Assembly: GCA_019240755.1 (NCBI GenBank)
Contig: JAFAXS010000153.1
Coordinates: 1 to 35,413 of the forward strand
Origin: Vulcanimicrobiota bacterium
GTDB taxonomy: Bacteria > Vulcanimicrobiota > Vulcanimicrobiia > Vulcanimicrobiales > Vulcanimicrobiaceae
Reading direction: 5' to 3'
Length of the DNA stretch: 35,413 nucleotides
Shown: piece after piece, positions 1 to 8,419 of the stretch
Position numbering within the stretch: position 1 is the first letter of the stretch
How the letters are laid out: each line of letters opens with the position of its first letter
The notes under the pieces: generated by a model
Told to the model about the DNA's origin: nothing
Seen by the model: only the letters and a program-made list of their open reading frames with translations
The model's database searches: none
Made by a program: the position numbers and the translations under genes

Positions 1-987
1 CTGGCAAAACACGCGTATGCGGCCTGGGAGACGCTGGAACGAGATTCCGGCGAAAAAATCGTCTATAAAACCGGCGGCCTAGACATCCGCCCGCGCGACG
101 GCGCGATCCCGCTCGAGCCGTACGCGAACGCCATGCGCCAATGCGGCGTTCCCTTCGAATCGCTCGATGCGGCGGAGATTCGCAAGCGCTGGCCCGCATG
201 GCAGATCGACGACGACATCCATGGCCTGTTTCAGCCCGACGGCGGCCTGGTCGCCGCGATGAAGGGCACCGCCGCGCATCAGCGGATGGCGCGCGAGCAC
301 GGCGCGACCCTGTTCGAGCGGACGCCGGTCACGGCGATCGCGACGCTCGAAGACGAAGTCACCGTGGAAACGGAGAACGCAACCTTGCGCGCGCGCAGCT
401 TAGTTGTGGCCGCGGGCCCATGGAGCGCTTACGTGCTCGAGAAGCTTGGGCTTCGCATTCCGCTCGAAGTGACCAAAGAGCAAGTGCTGTACTTTCGCGC
501 TGCGGACTTGGCCGGCTTCGCGCTCGGCAAATTTCCGATTTGGATATGGATGGACGACCCGGCGTTTTACGGCTTTCCCGTGTTCGGTGAAGGCGACGCC
601 GTCAAGGTGACGCAAGACGCCGGCGGCAAGCCGGTGGATGCCTATACCCGCGGCTTCGAAGAAGATTCGGAGATCACGGCGCGGGTGCGCGGTTTTCTCG
701 AGCGCTATCTTCCCGCCGTGCTCGGCCCCGTTTCGTTGGTCAAGACCTGCCTGTACACGCTGCCGCCGGATCGCGACTTCGTCATAGATACCGTGCCGCA
801 GCGCCCGAACGTCAGCGTCGCGATCGGCGCCGGTCACGCGTTCAAGTTCGCCGGGATCATCGGACGCGTGTTGGCCGATCTCGCGCTGCGCGGCGACTCT
901 CCGGTCCTTGCGGAGACCGGCGGGGCATTCGACATCGACCGTCCGATCCTGACGATGGAATCCCCGCCGAAGACCTATATGGTGTAG
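1..987 (+). CDS. FAD-dependent oxidoreductase, sarcosine oxidase-like (5' partial)
   Basis: The frame is open from base 1, so the N-terminus with the FAD-binding Rossmann GxGxxG is outside the window. About 328 residues remain. They match the monomeric sarcosine oxidase / N-methyl amino acid oxidase family (DAO superfamily): an early W-E-T-L-E...TGGLDI stretch, a central VVAAGPWS flavin-proximal motif near base 407, KTCLYTLPPDRDFVID near 742-786, and the C-terminal GAGHAFKFAGIIGR. The Cys in KTCLYT (748-750) lies where monomeric sarcosine oxidases attach FAD covalently; this is inferred by motif, not proven. The reaction would be oxidation of a secondary amine to imine with H2O2 release. The substrate cannot be read from sequence. 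The gene ends with TAG 44 nt before the next start. Confidence 0.85.
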   Translation: MAKHAYAAWETLERDSGEKIVYKTGGLDIRPRDGAIPLEPYANAMRQCGVPFESLDAAEIRKRWPAWQIDDDIHGLFQPDGGLVAAMKGTAAHQRMAREHGATLFERTPVTAIATLEDEVTVETENATLRARSLVVAAGPWSAYVLEKLGLRIPLEVTKEQVLYFRAADLAGFALGKFPIWIWMDDPAFYGFPVFGEGDAVKVTQDAGGKPVDAYTRGFEEDSEITARVRGFLERYLPAVLGPVSLVKTCLYTLPPDRDFVIDTVPQRPNVSVAIGAGHAFKFAGIIGRVLADLALRGDSPVLAETGGAFDIDRPILTMESPPKTYMV

Positions 988-1018
988 CGTGAGGGTCACA
1001 ACGCCGCGCGGAACACGT

Positions 1019-1024
1019 TATACT
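1019..1024 (+). promoter_or_regulatory. -10 element TATACT for the secreted protein pair, start at +7
   Basis: TATACT lies with six bases between it and ATG 1031. A transcript starting about 7 nt after the hexamer would begin at or next to the A of the ATG, giving a leaderless mRNA. No Shine-Dalgarno is visible, and the -35 region (about 995-1000, GTCACA) is weak. Confidence 0.5.
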
Positions 1025-1030
1025 ACAGGC

Positions 1031-1657
1031 ATGAGAGTAACCTTAATCGCCGCCTTCTTAGCGGCCGTTTGCACGTTCGCCGGCGTCGCCCGGGCCGACG
1101 AGAAGCAAACCTATACGGGGCCGCCCACGCCCGCGGAGACACAGTTCTTACAATCGGTACAGCGCGACCTTTTGGCTCGCTTTCCTCACGTCAGCGACGC
1201 GGAGCGCGCCGGCTACGTTCGCTACACCAGCCCGGACGACACGGGAGCCATCAGCTACGCCGATAAGCAGTGGAGCGCGGATCCGACGCATCCGAGCCAA
1301 CTGTGGTACGACGCGCAGGGCAACCTGATGGGCGCGGACTTTTCCGTGCCGCGGCCCAACAACGAGCCGCGCCCGAATCTCTGGGGCATCAATCCCGGGC
1401 GCTGGTACGAATTCAACGGCCACGTGCACTACGTCATTCGCGATCCAAAGACGGGCCACATGATCTACGACCAGTGGATCTGGAATCAGGATTTCGTCGA
1501 GGGCGGCGGCAACCTCGAGCATCCCTCGGCCGATACGCTCGTGAAGCTAGGCCGAGTTCCGGATGCGAGCTACGTCGCGACGATTTTCGACTTTCCGACG
1601 CAGTGGGATCTGATCGTCTGGGTGAAGCCGCACGAACCAACGCAGTTCAGCTGGTAA
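1031..1657 (+). CDS. secreted protein of unknown family, tandem paralogue 1
   Basis: This is a 208-residue protein with a clear Sec signal peptide (MRVTLIAAFLAAVCTFAGVARA, cleavage expected before DEKQTY). The mature part is rich in Trp, Tyr and Pro. It contains QFLQSVQRDLLARFP, DPTHPSQLWYDAQGNLMG, NLWGINPGRWYEFNGH and a C-terminal FPTQWDLIVWVKPH. I do not recognise the family and assign no function. It is expected in the periplasm or outside the cell. I chose ATG 1031 over GTG 989 because it places the signal peptide at the N-terminus and follows a good -10. The next gene, 7 nt downstream, is a close paralogue, with about four in five mature residues identical by eye. Confidence 0.8.
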   Translation: MRVTLIAAFLAAVCTFAGVARADEKQTYTGPPTPAETQFLQSVQRDLLARFPHVSDAERAGYVRYTSPDDTGAISYADKQWSADPTHPSQLWYDAQGNLMGADFSVPRPNNEPRPNLWGINPGRWYEFNGHVHYVIRDPKTGHMIYDQWIWNQDFVEGGGNLEHPSADTLVKLGRVPDASYVATIFDFPTQWDLIVWVKPHEPTQFSW

Positions 1658-1664
1658 CCCAACG

Positions 1665-2297
1665 ATGAAACCGATAGGCGTGCTCGCGGCCGCATTTTTC
1701 GCGGCCGCGTGCACGTTTGCAGGCGGCGTCGTGGCCGACGAGGATCCGACCTACACCGGGCCGCTCTCGCCGGCGGAGACGCAGTTTTTGCAATCGGTGC
1801 GGCGCGATCTTTTGGCACGCTTCCCTCGGGTCGGCGACGGGGAGCGTGCCGGCTACTTCCGCTACAACGACCCGGACGACACCGGCGCGATCAGTTATGC
1901 GAACAAGCAGTGGAACTCGGATCCGACACACCCGAGCCAGCTATGGTACGACGCGCAGGGCAACTTGATGGGCGCGGATTTCTCGGTCGTGCGGACGCAC
2001 AACGAGCCGCGGCCACACCTCTGGGGAATCAATCCGGGCCGCTGGTATGAGTTCAACGGGCATATCCACTACGTCATTGCGAATCCCGCGACGGGCCACA
2101 CGATCTACAACCAATGGATCTGGGATCGGGAGTTCGCCGAAGAGGGAGGCAGCCTGGAGCACCCGTCGGCCGACACGCTCGTCAAGCTCAACAAGGTTCC
2201 AAACGCCCGTTACGTCGCGACGATATTTAACTTTCCGACTCAGTGGGATCTAATCGTCTGGATGAAGCCGCATCAGCCGACTCCCTTCAGCTGGTAG
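1665..2297 (+). CDS. secreted protein of unknown family, tandem paralogue 2
   Basis: This 210-residue protein has a signal peptide (MKPIGVLAAAFFAAACTFAGGVVA before DEDPTY) and is a near copy of the preceding protein over its whole length. It keeps QFLQSVRRDLLARFP, DPTHPSQLWYDAQGNLMGADFSV, LWGINPGRWYEFNGH, QWIWD and FPTQWDLIVWMKPH. There is a Cys (CTFAG) in the hydrophobic stretch, but the mature ADE junction argues for ordinary signal peptidase I cleavage. The two genes are 7 nt apart and surely co-transcribed. The pair looks like a local tandem duplication that has diverged mainly in the signal peptide and at scattered surface positions. The stop codon is 5 bases from the left end of the mobile element at 2303. 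Confidence 0.8.
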   Translation: MKPIGVLAAAFFAAACTFAGGVVADEDPTYTGPLSPAETQFLQSVRRDLLARFPRVGDGERAGYFRYNDPDDTGAISYANKQWNSDPTHPSQLWYDAQGNLMGADFSVVRTHNEPRPHLWGINPGRWYEFNGHIHYVIANPATGHTIYNQWIWDREFAEEGGSLEHPSADTLVKLNKVPNARYVATIFNFPTQWDLIVWMKPHQPTPFSW

Positions 2298-2302
2298 TGC
2301 GG

Positions 2303-2577
2303 GGAACCTCTGAAGAAGTCCATGTACCGATCGTTTGAACCGCAAAGCCACCAGGTGCTAGGAGAAGGCGAGGGAGCATACTCACCCAGTCTGTGACCGA
2401 GCTTTCGACAACGCAGATGGGGGCTTTGCGGACAAACCCTTCGGGCAGCGGCAGTTTTGCCGCAGCTCTTTGTTGCGCCCTCGGTCACAGAGAGCCGGGC
2501 TATGCTCCCTCGGACGCGCCGCGACGTGCAGCAAAACCGCTCGCTGCGATCGATGCAGTGACTTCTTCAGAGGTTCC
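2303..2577. mobile_element. 275-bp non-autonomous element with 18-bp terminal inverted repeats
   Basis: The ends are perfect inverted repeats of 18 bp (GGAACCTCTGAAGAAGTC at 2303-2320, complement at 2560-2577). Inside are two more inverted repeats. CCGCAAAGCC 2340-2349 pairs with 2422-2431. A split pair is formed by AGGGAGCATA 2371-2380 plus CTGTGACCGAG 2391-2401, matching 2480-2490 and 2501-2510. The two internal pairs cross, so they cannot fold at once. No transposase is encoded. The termini, GTACCGATCGTTTG and AAACCCTTCGGGCAG are shared with the 72-bp element at 15510, so both belong to one family. No target duplication is visible here (GCGG left, CTAA right). Confidence 0.8.
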
Positions 2578-2578
2578 C

Positions 2579-2584
2579 TAAAAT
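2579..2584 (+). promoter_or_regulatory. -10 element TAAAAT at the edge of the mobile element
   Basis: TAAAAT lies immediately outside the right terminal repeat, and the GTG at 2591 follows after six bases. This is the same geometry as at 1031 and 25513. No Shine-Dalgarno is present. Any -35 would lie inside the element's right terminal repeat, so the insertion may help drive the next gene. Confidence 0.4.
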
Positions 2585-2590
2585 GATGCG

Positions 2591-3358
2591 GTGCGGATTT
2601 TGGCGCTCAACCTGCGCTCCGGTGGTAATCGTACAACTATCGGCGCGCTAATTCGGCGCTGCCTGGGTCATCGTCCGGACGTCCTCGCGCTTTCGGAGTT
2701 CCGCAGCTCGGCGACCGGGGCGGTCGTACGCGACGGTTTGGCTGCCGCCGGTTACGCGCATCAGGCCGGCAGCGTCGCGCACGCCGGCAACGGCGTGCTG
2801 CTCGCTGCAACGTCGAAATTCGCCTCGCTGCTCAATCCATTTGGAATGAGCGACGACGAGTACCCCAACGCCATCGTGGAAGGGCGCTTCAAAGGGCTCA
2901 CCGTCTACGCCGTTTACCTGCCGGGGCAAGACCGCAAGCGCCCGCACCTGCGCTGTCTGATCGCGGCCGCGCAACGCGCCAACGAGCGCAACGCTGCGGC
3001 GATCGCGATCGGTGATTTCAACTCGGGCCGCAACGAGACCGACATCGAGATCAACCTCGGCCGGACACGCCTGCGCGACGAGTTCAGCACGGCCGACCTC
3101 TACGAGGAGCTGGAGCGCTACTGGACGGAGGCGTGGCTCTGCCGGCATCCACGCGCTACGGAGTTCAGCTGGTATCCCTTTCGCACCGGTCGCAGCGTGG
3201 CGCAAAGCAACGGCTGGCGGCTCGACAAGGCCTTTCTCTCTCCCGCTTTGCTGCCGCACCTTCGGCGGGCGGACTACGATCACGGTTTTCGCAGCGAGGG
3301 ACTCACCGATCACTCGGCATTGATCGTGGAGCTCGACGTCGAACCGGGGGTTCCCTAA
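2591..3358 (+). CDS. endonuclease/exonuclease/phosphatase (EEP) family protein
   Basis: This 255-residue protein has the EEP (DNase I-like) fold signature throughout. It opens with MRILALNLRSGGN, where Asn7 is the expected first metal/phosphate ligand. LSEFRSS follows near residue 36, where Glu is the Mg ligand. AIGDFNSG near residue 141 is the catalytic Asp-x-Asn, RLDKAFLS is near residue 210, and TDHSALIVELD near the C-terminus is the Asp-His pair. It should cleave a phosphodiester or phosphomonoester; the substrate is unknown. It has no signal peptide, so it is probably cytoplasmic. GTG 2591 is the only start that keeps the MRILALN strand. The stop overlaps the next ATG by one base (TAATG), so it is probably translationally coupled to the amidohydrolase. 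Confidence 0.85.
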   Translation: MRILALNLRSGGNRTTIGALIRRCLGHRPDVLALSEFRSSATGAVVRDGLAAAGYAHQAGSVAHAGNGVLLAATSKFASLLNPFGMSDDEYPNAIVEGRFKGLTVYAVYLPGQDRKRPHLRCLIAAAQRANERNAAAIAIGDFNSGRNETDIEINLGRTRLRDEFSTADLYEELERYWTEAWLCRHPRATEFSWYPFRTGRSVAQSNGWRLDKAFLSPALLPHLRRADYDHGFRSEGLTDHSALIVELDVEPGVP

Positions 3359-5028
3359 TGCGACGCAAGCCATTTCTCGGCGGACTTTTGGCCGCGGCCG
3401 GCGCGCCGAGCGCGGTGCGCGCCGCCAATAGTCCCGCCGACCTCATCGTAACCGCCGGCGCGATTTACACGTCGGAAGAGCAGCGCCCAAAGGTCGAGGC
3501 CTTCGCGGCGCGCGACGGCCGGTTTATCTTCGCGGGTTCGCTCGCGGGCGCGATGGCCTTGCGGGGCGCGGGCACGACGGTGCTCCAGTTTCCGGACGCG
3601 ACCGTATTGCCGGGCCTGGTCGACGCGCACATTCATCTGACCAACGTGGGTTTAGATCTTGCCGAGGTCGATCTCACGCATCTTCGTTCATTCGAAGAGG
3701 TCGTAGCGCGCGCCGCCGCGGCGGCCGCAACGTCGCACGACGCATGGATTCAGGGACACGGCTGGGATCAAAACTTGTGGCCGGGGCGCGCGTTCCCCAC
3801 GCACGAACGCTTGAGCGCGGCGATTCCGGATACGCCGGTCGCGCTGACGCGCATTGACGGGCATGCGGTGTTAGCCAACGCCAGGGCGATGGCAGTCGCC
3901 GGCATCACCGTTTCGACTCAGGATCCGCCGGGCGGACGCATCGTGCGCGACTCCGCCGGCAATCCCACCGGCGTCTTCGTTGACGGTGCGGAGAGCCTGA
4001 TCTATGACAAGATTCCGCCCCCGACTCACGAGCAGTTGGTACGCGCGACGCGGGCCGCAATCATCGAGTGCAACCGCTTCGGCCTCACCGCGGTCGGCGA
4101 GCCGGGAACGAACGATGCCGTGCTTGCGGCGCACGTGGAACTCTTGCGCCGCGATGAGTACACGATCCGCAACTATGCGATGCTCTCCGACGACGCGAAG
4201 CTAATCGCCGCGCATCTGCAGAGCGGCCCGCTCGAGGGCGCATACGGCGGACGCCTTTGGGTTCGCGCTATCAAGATGTATGCGGACGGCGCACTCGGTT
4301 CGCGCGGCGCCGCGCTGCTTCAGCCGTATTCGGACGATCCCTCAAACTCGGGCCTGATCGTGACGCCGCAACCGCACATCGAAGCGGTAACGGAGATGGC
4401 GATTCGCCACGGGTTTCAGGCGGCCGTGCACGCGATCGGGGATCGCGGCAATCGCACGGTATTGGATGCGTACGAGGCCGCGTTACGGCGGACCGGCGCG
4501 GGCGCGGACGCTCGGCTGCGCATCGAGCACGTGCAGACGCTGTCGCCGCAGGACGTGCCGCGTTTGGCGCGCCTCGGCATCATCCCCTCGATGCAGACGA
4601 CGCATCAGATCAGCGACATGGGCTGGGCGGAGGCGCGACTCGGACCACAGCGTATCTTGGGCGCGTACGCGTGGCGGTCGTTGCTGAACACCGGCGTTCT
4701 CATTGCCAACGGAACCGACGCGCCCGTCGAGGCCGTCAACACCTTGCGCACCTTCCACGCCGCGATCTCGCGACAGAACGAAGCCAATGAGCCGCCCGGA
4801 GGATGGTATCCCGAGCAGCGTATGACACGGCACGAGGCGCTCGCGTCAATGACGATTTGGGCGGCCCGCGCGAACTTCCAGGAACGGATAATCGGTTCCA
4901 TCGCGCCGGATAAGCACGCAGATTTCGTGGTGATGGACGGCGACTGGATGACGATACCGCCGCAGGAGATCATGGAGACGAAAATCCTCGCGACCTATTT
5001 CGGCGGCAACCGCGTGTACTCGGCCTAG
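3358..5028 (+). CDS. amidohydrolase family protein, YtcJ-like, exported
   Basis: This 556-residue metal-dependent amidohydrolase belongs to the amidohydrolase-3/YtcJ group. The N-terminus MRRKPFLGGLLAAAGAPSAVRA looks like a twin-arginine-type signal peptide (RRKxFLGG), so the folded metalloenzyme is probably exported. Visible motifs are LPGLVDAHIHLTN with His91 and His93 as metal ligands, AVHAIGDRGNR, RIEHVQTL, and NGTDAPVEAVN with the catalytic Asp. The C-terminus PDKHADFVVMDGDW returns to the small beta domain. The real substrate is unknown. ATG 3358 overlaps the EEP stop (TAATG); the frame is open further upstream, but only through the preceding gene. The next gene is convergent and its stop is 3 nt away, leaving no room for a separate terminator. 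Confidence 0.88.
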   Translation: MRRKPFLGGLLAAAGAPSAVRAANSPADLIVTAGAIYTSEEQRPKVEAFAARDGRFIFAGSLAGAMALRGAGTTVLQFPDATVLPGLVDAHIHLTNVGLDLAEVDLTHLRSFEEVVARAAAAAATSHDAWIQGHGWDQNLWPGRAFPTHERLSAAIPDTPVALTRIDGHAVLANARAMAVAGITVSTQDPPGGRIVRDSAGNPTGVFVDGAESLIYDKIPPPTHEQLVRATRAAIIECNRFGLTAVGEPGTNDAVLAAHVELLRRDEYTIRNYAMLSDDAKLIAAHLQSGPLEGAYGGRLWVRAIKMYADGALGSRGAALLQPYSDDPSNSGLIVTPQPHIEAVTEMAIRHGFQAAVHAIGDRGNRTVLDAYEAALRRTGAGADARLRIEHVQTLSPQDVPRLARLGIIPSMQTTHQISDMGWAEARLGPQRILGAYAWRSLLNTGVLIANGTDAPVEAVNTLRTFHAAISRQNEANEPPGGWYPEQRMTRHEALASMTIWAARANFQERIIGSIAPDKHADFVVMDGDWMTIPPQEIMETKILATYFGGNRVYSA

Positions 5029-5031
5029 CGT

Positions 5032-7485
5032 CTACATTTCGAGCGCGGTCGTAACGGCCTTCGCTTCGTCCCAATCCGCTCCACGGGCCATGAGTTTGGA
5101 GCCCTCGCGTCCGAACCGGCCCTGCAACACGGTCAACACGCGTTGATATTCCTGTCGCTCGGTATATTCGCGCTGCGCGCTCAGTGCGGCCAGCTGGCGA
5201 TCGACGTACCCTAGGAGGGCGGCGGCACCCTCGAGGGAGCGCGCCGCCTTTGGTTGCAACGCCCCCGCGGCGGCGAGGTGTTGCAAGATGTAGAGCGTTA
5301 GCACCGTCGCCTTGACCTCGCGCGCGATCGCGAGCGCCTGGGACGCGTACGAGCGAGCCTCCTCGAATCGATCGAGCGCGACGGAGTACGCCGCCATGTT
5401 GCTCAAGTCGTTCGCAGCGGAACGGCGGTTATTCGTGCGTTCGTGACCGACCAAGGCTTCATGCGCGCGCTGCAGCGCCGCGGCGGCGTCGCCCGCGGCG
5501 AATTGAACCTCCGCCAAATTCCCGGCGATCGAGGCCGCGGGGCGCTCGAGCTGCAGCTCGAGGTAGAGCGACAGGGCTTGCGCGTACAGTCCTCGCGCGC
5601 CGTCCACGTCGCCGGCGCGACTGCGCGCGGTGCCCAAATCGCCAAGCACCAGCGCTTCCAGCCGCGCGTTGCCCAGAGCGCGGGCGATCTCGAGCGCCTC
5701 GCGCAGCATGCTTTCGCCTTTCTGGACCTCGCCTAACGCGCTGCGGGCGCTCCCCGCTGCCTGGAGGGCCCGCGCAACCTGCACGTCGCCGCAGGCAGCC
5801 CGCAGTGACAGAGCGCGTTCGGCCGAGCGCAGGGAAGCCGCATATTCGCCGAGCGCCGCGCATAGCTCGGCGTCTGCGATCAAAAGGGGGACGCGAACTT
5901 CATCGGAAATCGCGCGCTCGCGCTCCAACACCGCGGTGGTCCAGCGCCGTCCCTCCGACGGCGATAACGAGTACCAAACGCGTGCGAGGGCGGCCGCCAA
6001 CCGGCAGCCGCGATCTACGTCGTTGCCTTGCGAGATCGCCCAGCGCATCGCGGCGCGACAGTTCTCGAGATCGGCTTCCGCGCTCTGAAACCAGACGGTC
6101 TCATCGGCGGTGTACCAGTCGCTATCGAGCCGTATCGCCAGATCCAAACAGGCGATCAGATGGCGCTGCGCGGCGGCAAGCCGCTCGCCACGCGCCTCCA
6201 AGCGTTCGAACGCATATTGCCGCGTCACTTCGAGCAACCGATAGCGCGACGTGCCGTGTGCGAACTCCGTCATTACCAGCGATTGCGCGATCAGCGACGT
6301 GAGCACGTCGAAGACGTCATCGGGAAGAATATCTCCGCCGGCACAAACCGACGTCGCCGCTTCCAGCGTGAATCCTGCGGAAAATATCGACAGCCGCTCG
6401 AACAGCAGACGGGCCTGCGTCGAGAGCAGCGCATAGCTCCAGTCGATCACGGCGTGCATCGTGTCGTGGCGCGAGACTCCGCGCCCGCTGGATTGCAACA
6501 CGGTGAAGACGCGATTCAATCGCGCGCAAATCTCGCTCGGGGTGAGCGCCGTCGCGCGCGCGGCGGCCAGCTCGATCGCCAGCGGCAGCCCATCGAGCGT
6601 CCGGCAGATCTCCACGACGGGCGCGACGTCGGCCAACTGTAACTCGTAGCGTGCGTCGGCGGACGACACGCGCTCCGCAAAGAGCGCTACCGCGCCGTAC
6701 GAGAGCGCCTCCTCCGGCGTAATTTTGGCGCTGCCGGGAACGTCGAGCGGCGGAATTCGGTACACGTGTTCGCCCGGAATTTGCAACGGCTCCCGGCTCG
6801 TCGCTACGATCGTCACGCGCGGGCACGAACGCGTTAACGACCCTGCGATGCGCCGTACCTCGCCCACGATGTGCTCGCAGTTATCGAGCAGCAGCAAGAG
6901 TTGTTTTTCGGCGAGATACGTGCAGAGCGTTGCGAGCATCGGCCGTGCGCCGGCCTCTTGCAGACCCAGCGCGCCGCCGATGGCTTGCTCCGCCGAGCAC
7001 TCTGCGAGCGGAGCGAGGTCCACGAAGCACGCGCCGGCCGGAAAGCGATCCAGGACGCGCTCCGCAACGGCGATCGATGCGCGGGTCTTGCCGACGCCGC
7101 CGGGTCCGACGATGCTCACGCACCGTACGTCGGCAAGGAGCTGCGCGACGTCGCGCAGCACGCCCTCACGCCCAACCAAGGCAGTGAGATGTTGCGGGAG
7201 ATTGTTGTGCACCCAGCTCGTCCGCTGCAGGGCGCGAATGCCGCGGGCCTTGCGCGCGGAAAGCTCCAACAATGACTTCTGCCGCTGGTCGAGTGCGAGC
7301 GCCTCGGCGAGGCGGTCCACGGTTTCGCGGTACGGTACTTTACGGTAGCCTCGCTCCAGCGCGCTGATCGCCTGCACGCTAATGAGCGAGCGGTCCGCCA
7401 GCATCTGCTGCGAAAGCCCGGCGCGCGCCCTGAACTGCTTCAGCAGCGCGCCGAAGTCGAGGTTAGCCTCCCGGTGAGGGCGCAA
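5032..7485 (-). CDS. XRE-type HTH / NB-ARC ATPase / TPR regulator (STAND NTPase)
   Basis: This 817-residue multidomain protein starts with an XRE/Cro-like helix-turn-helix at about residues 10-75 (LKQFRARAGLSQQMLADRSLISVQAISALERG). A linker leads to a NB-ARC/STAND ATPase with Walker A GPGGVGKT (127-134), Walker B LLLLLDN (196-202) and TSREPL (229-234). The C-terminal half is alanine-rich helical repeats of TPR type. The architecture resembles COG3903-type predicted ATPase regulators in high-GC bacteria. Such proteins switch transcription when a ligand or partner releases the ATPase. The only sensible start is TTG 7485, which precedes the HTH by nine residues. It overlaps the upstream lipoprotein gene by 23 nt, so the two are probably co-transcribed, with the rare TTG limiting yield. 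Its target genes are unknown. Confidence 0.85.
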   Translation of the reverse strand: MRPHREANLDFGALLKQFRARAGLSQQMLADRSLISVQAISALERGYRKVPYRETVDRLAEALALDQRQKSLLELSARKARGIRALQRTSWVHNNLPQHLTALVGREGVLRDVAQLLADVRCVSIVGPGGVGKTRASIAVAERVLDRFPAGACFVDLAPLAECSAEQAIGGALGLQEAGARPMLATLCTYLAEKQLLLLLDNCEHIVGEVRRIAGSLTRSCPRVTIVATSREPLQIPGEHVYRIPPLDVPGSAKITPEEALSYGAVALFAERVSSADARYELQLADVAPVVEICRTLDGLPLAIELAAARATALTPSEICARLNRVFTVLQSSGRGVSRHDTMHAVIDWSYALLSTQARLLFERLSIFSAGFTLEAATSVCAGGDILPDDVFDVLTSLIAQSLVMTEFAHGTSRYRLLEVTRQYAFERLEARGERLAAAQRHLIACLDLAIRLDSDWYTADETVWFQSAEADLENCRAAMRWAISQGNDVDRGCRLAAALARVWYSLSPSEGRRWTTAVLERERAISDEVRVPLLIADAELCAALGEYAASLRSAERALSLRAACGDVQVARALQAAGSARSALGEVQKGESMLREALEIARALGNARLEALVLGDLGTARSRAGDVDGARGLYAQALSLYLELQLERPAASIAGNLAEVQFAAGDAAAALQRAHEALVGHERTNNRRSAANDLSNMAAYSVALDRFEEARSYASQALAIAREVKATVLTLYILQHLAAAGALQPKAARSLEGAAALLGYVDRQLAALSAQREYTERQEYQRVLTVLQGRFGREGSKLMARGADWDEAKAVTTALEM

Positions 7486-8419
7486 CGGAGAACGGGGGAC
7501 CGGTCAGCGGAATCGTATACGAGAGAATTTTTCCGGTGTGAGGATCGACCGCGTCGATGAATCCGGCTCCATCGGCGACCCAGAGATGCTTCTGATGCTT
7601 ATCGAAATTCAGATTCAGCGGTGCGATGAACCCGGTTGAGAACAGCTTGCAGTTCGAGGTGCCGGAGCACTTATAGATGCCGCGCGCCTGATCGATGTAG
7701 TACAGATTGCCGGCCGAGTCGAAGCGCAGGCCGCCCGCCAGGATAATGCCGGAGGTCACCAGCGTTCCGCTTCCGCTGCACTTGGGAAACTCGACGATCG
7801 ATCCGCCGACGACACCGAGCTGGTTGAAGCTGAAGTAACAGTTTTGTTGCGGATCGACCGCTACGCCGAAGCCCGTCAGTAAGCCGGTTCCATAGCGCAA
7901 TAGCCGCGAGCGGTGAATTCTCTTGTCCAAGTAGATGCTGACGCTTCCCGGTCCGCCCGTGATCGAGGTTGCATTGGCTACGGCGACGAGCCGCCGGTCC
8001 GCCGTCATGTCGACGTCGGCCGGAATCTCCTCGCGATCTTCGAGCGATTGCAGGGGGCCGGTCGGACCGTCGGGCGTGGAGCGGTAGACGACGACGTTGG
8101 AAAGCACGCTGTTGGCAACATACCACCAGCCGTCCGGCGTGACTCTCGTGCCTTTCGGGCCGCTCAGGAACTCCGTGAGTTTCTCCAGGAAGCCCAAGGA
8201 GAAGCCGTTGCGGCGATAGACCGAGGCGTCGTTGCCGTAAAGCTGCGCCATGTACATCCATCCCTTGGGTCCCGGATGGGCGGGTATCGCGTGCGGCAGC
8301 GTGCTCGAGGAAGTCGTCGCCGGCGGCTGCCACTGTGCGGCAGTGGTCGTGCACCCGCTGAGAGTCGCCAGGCAGAGGAGCGCCCGGAGCTTCGCTTTTC
8401 CTACAACGCGATATCGCAT
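7463..8419 (-). CDS. lipoprotein, beta-propeller-like (family member 1)
   Basis: This 318-residue predicted lipoprotein has signal peptide MRYRVVGKAKLRALLCLATLSGC with lipobox LSGC. After a Ser/Thr-rich linker come repeats typical of SMP-30/NHL-like propellers: GWMYMAQLYGNDASVYRR, GWWYVANSVLSNVVVYRS, GNLYYIDQARGIYKC and HLWVADGAGFIDAVDPHTGKI. Cys appears in IYKCSGTSNCKLF. The same organisation (lipobox, then xLYVxxxxxxxVxVY-type blades) recurs in the proteins at 14087, 32373 and 33530, so this is a local paralogous family. No catalytic residues are recognisable, and a surface or periplasmic binding role is only a guess. The 3' end overlaps the XRE/NB-ARC regulator start by 23 nt. Confidence 0.75.
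   Translation of the reverse strand: MRYRVVGKAKLRALLCLATLSGCTTTAAQWQPPATTSSSTLPHAIPAHPGPKGWMYMAQLYGNDASVYRRNGFSLGFLEKLTEFLSGPKGTRVTPDGWWYVANSVLSNVVVYRSTPDGPTGPLQSLEDREEIPADVDMTADRRLVAVANATSITGGPGSVSIYLDKRIHRSRLLRYGTGLLTGFGVAVDPQQNCYFSFNQLGVVGGSIVEFPKCSGSGTLVTSGIILAGGLRFDSAGNLYYIDQARGIYKCSGTSNCKLFSTGFIAPLNLNFDKHQKHLWVADGAGFIDAVDPHTGKILSYTIPLTGPPFSVAPSPGG

Noticed and set aside
989-1030. GTG start at 989 for the first secreted protein
   Set aside because: It would add 14 hydrophilic residues before a clear signal peptide; ATG 1031 follows a good -10.
3133-3357. Open frame upstream of the amidohydrolase ATG
   Set aside because: It lies inside the EEP gene in another frame; the signal peptide starts at ATG 3358.
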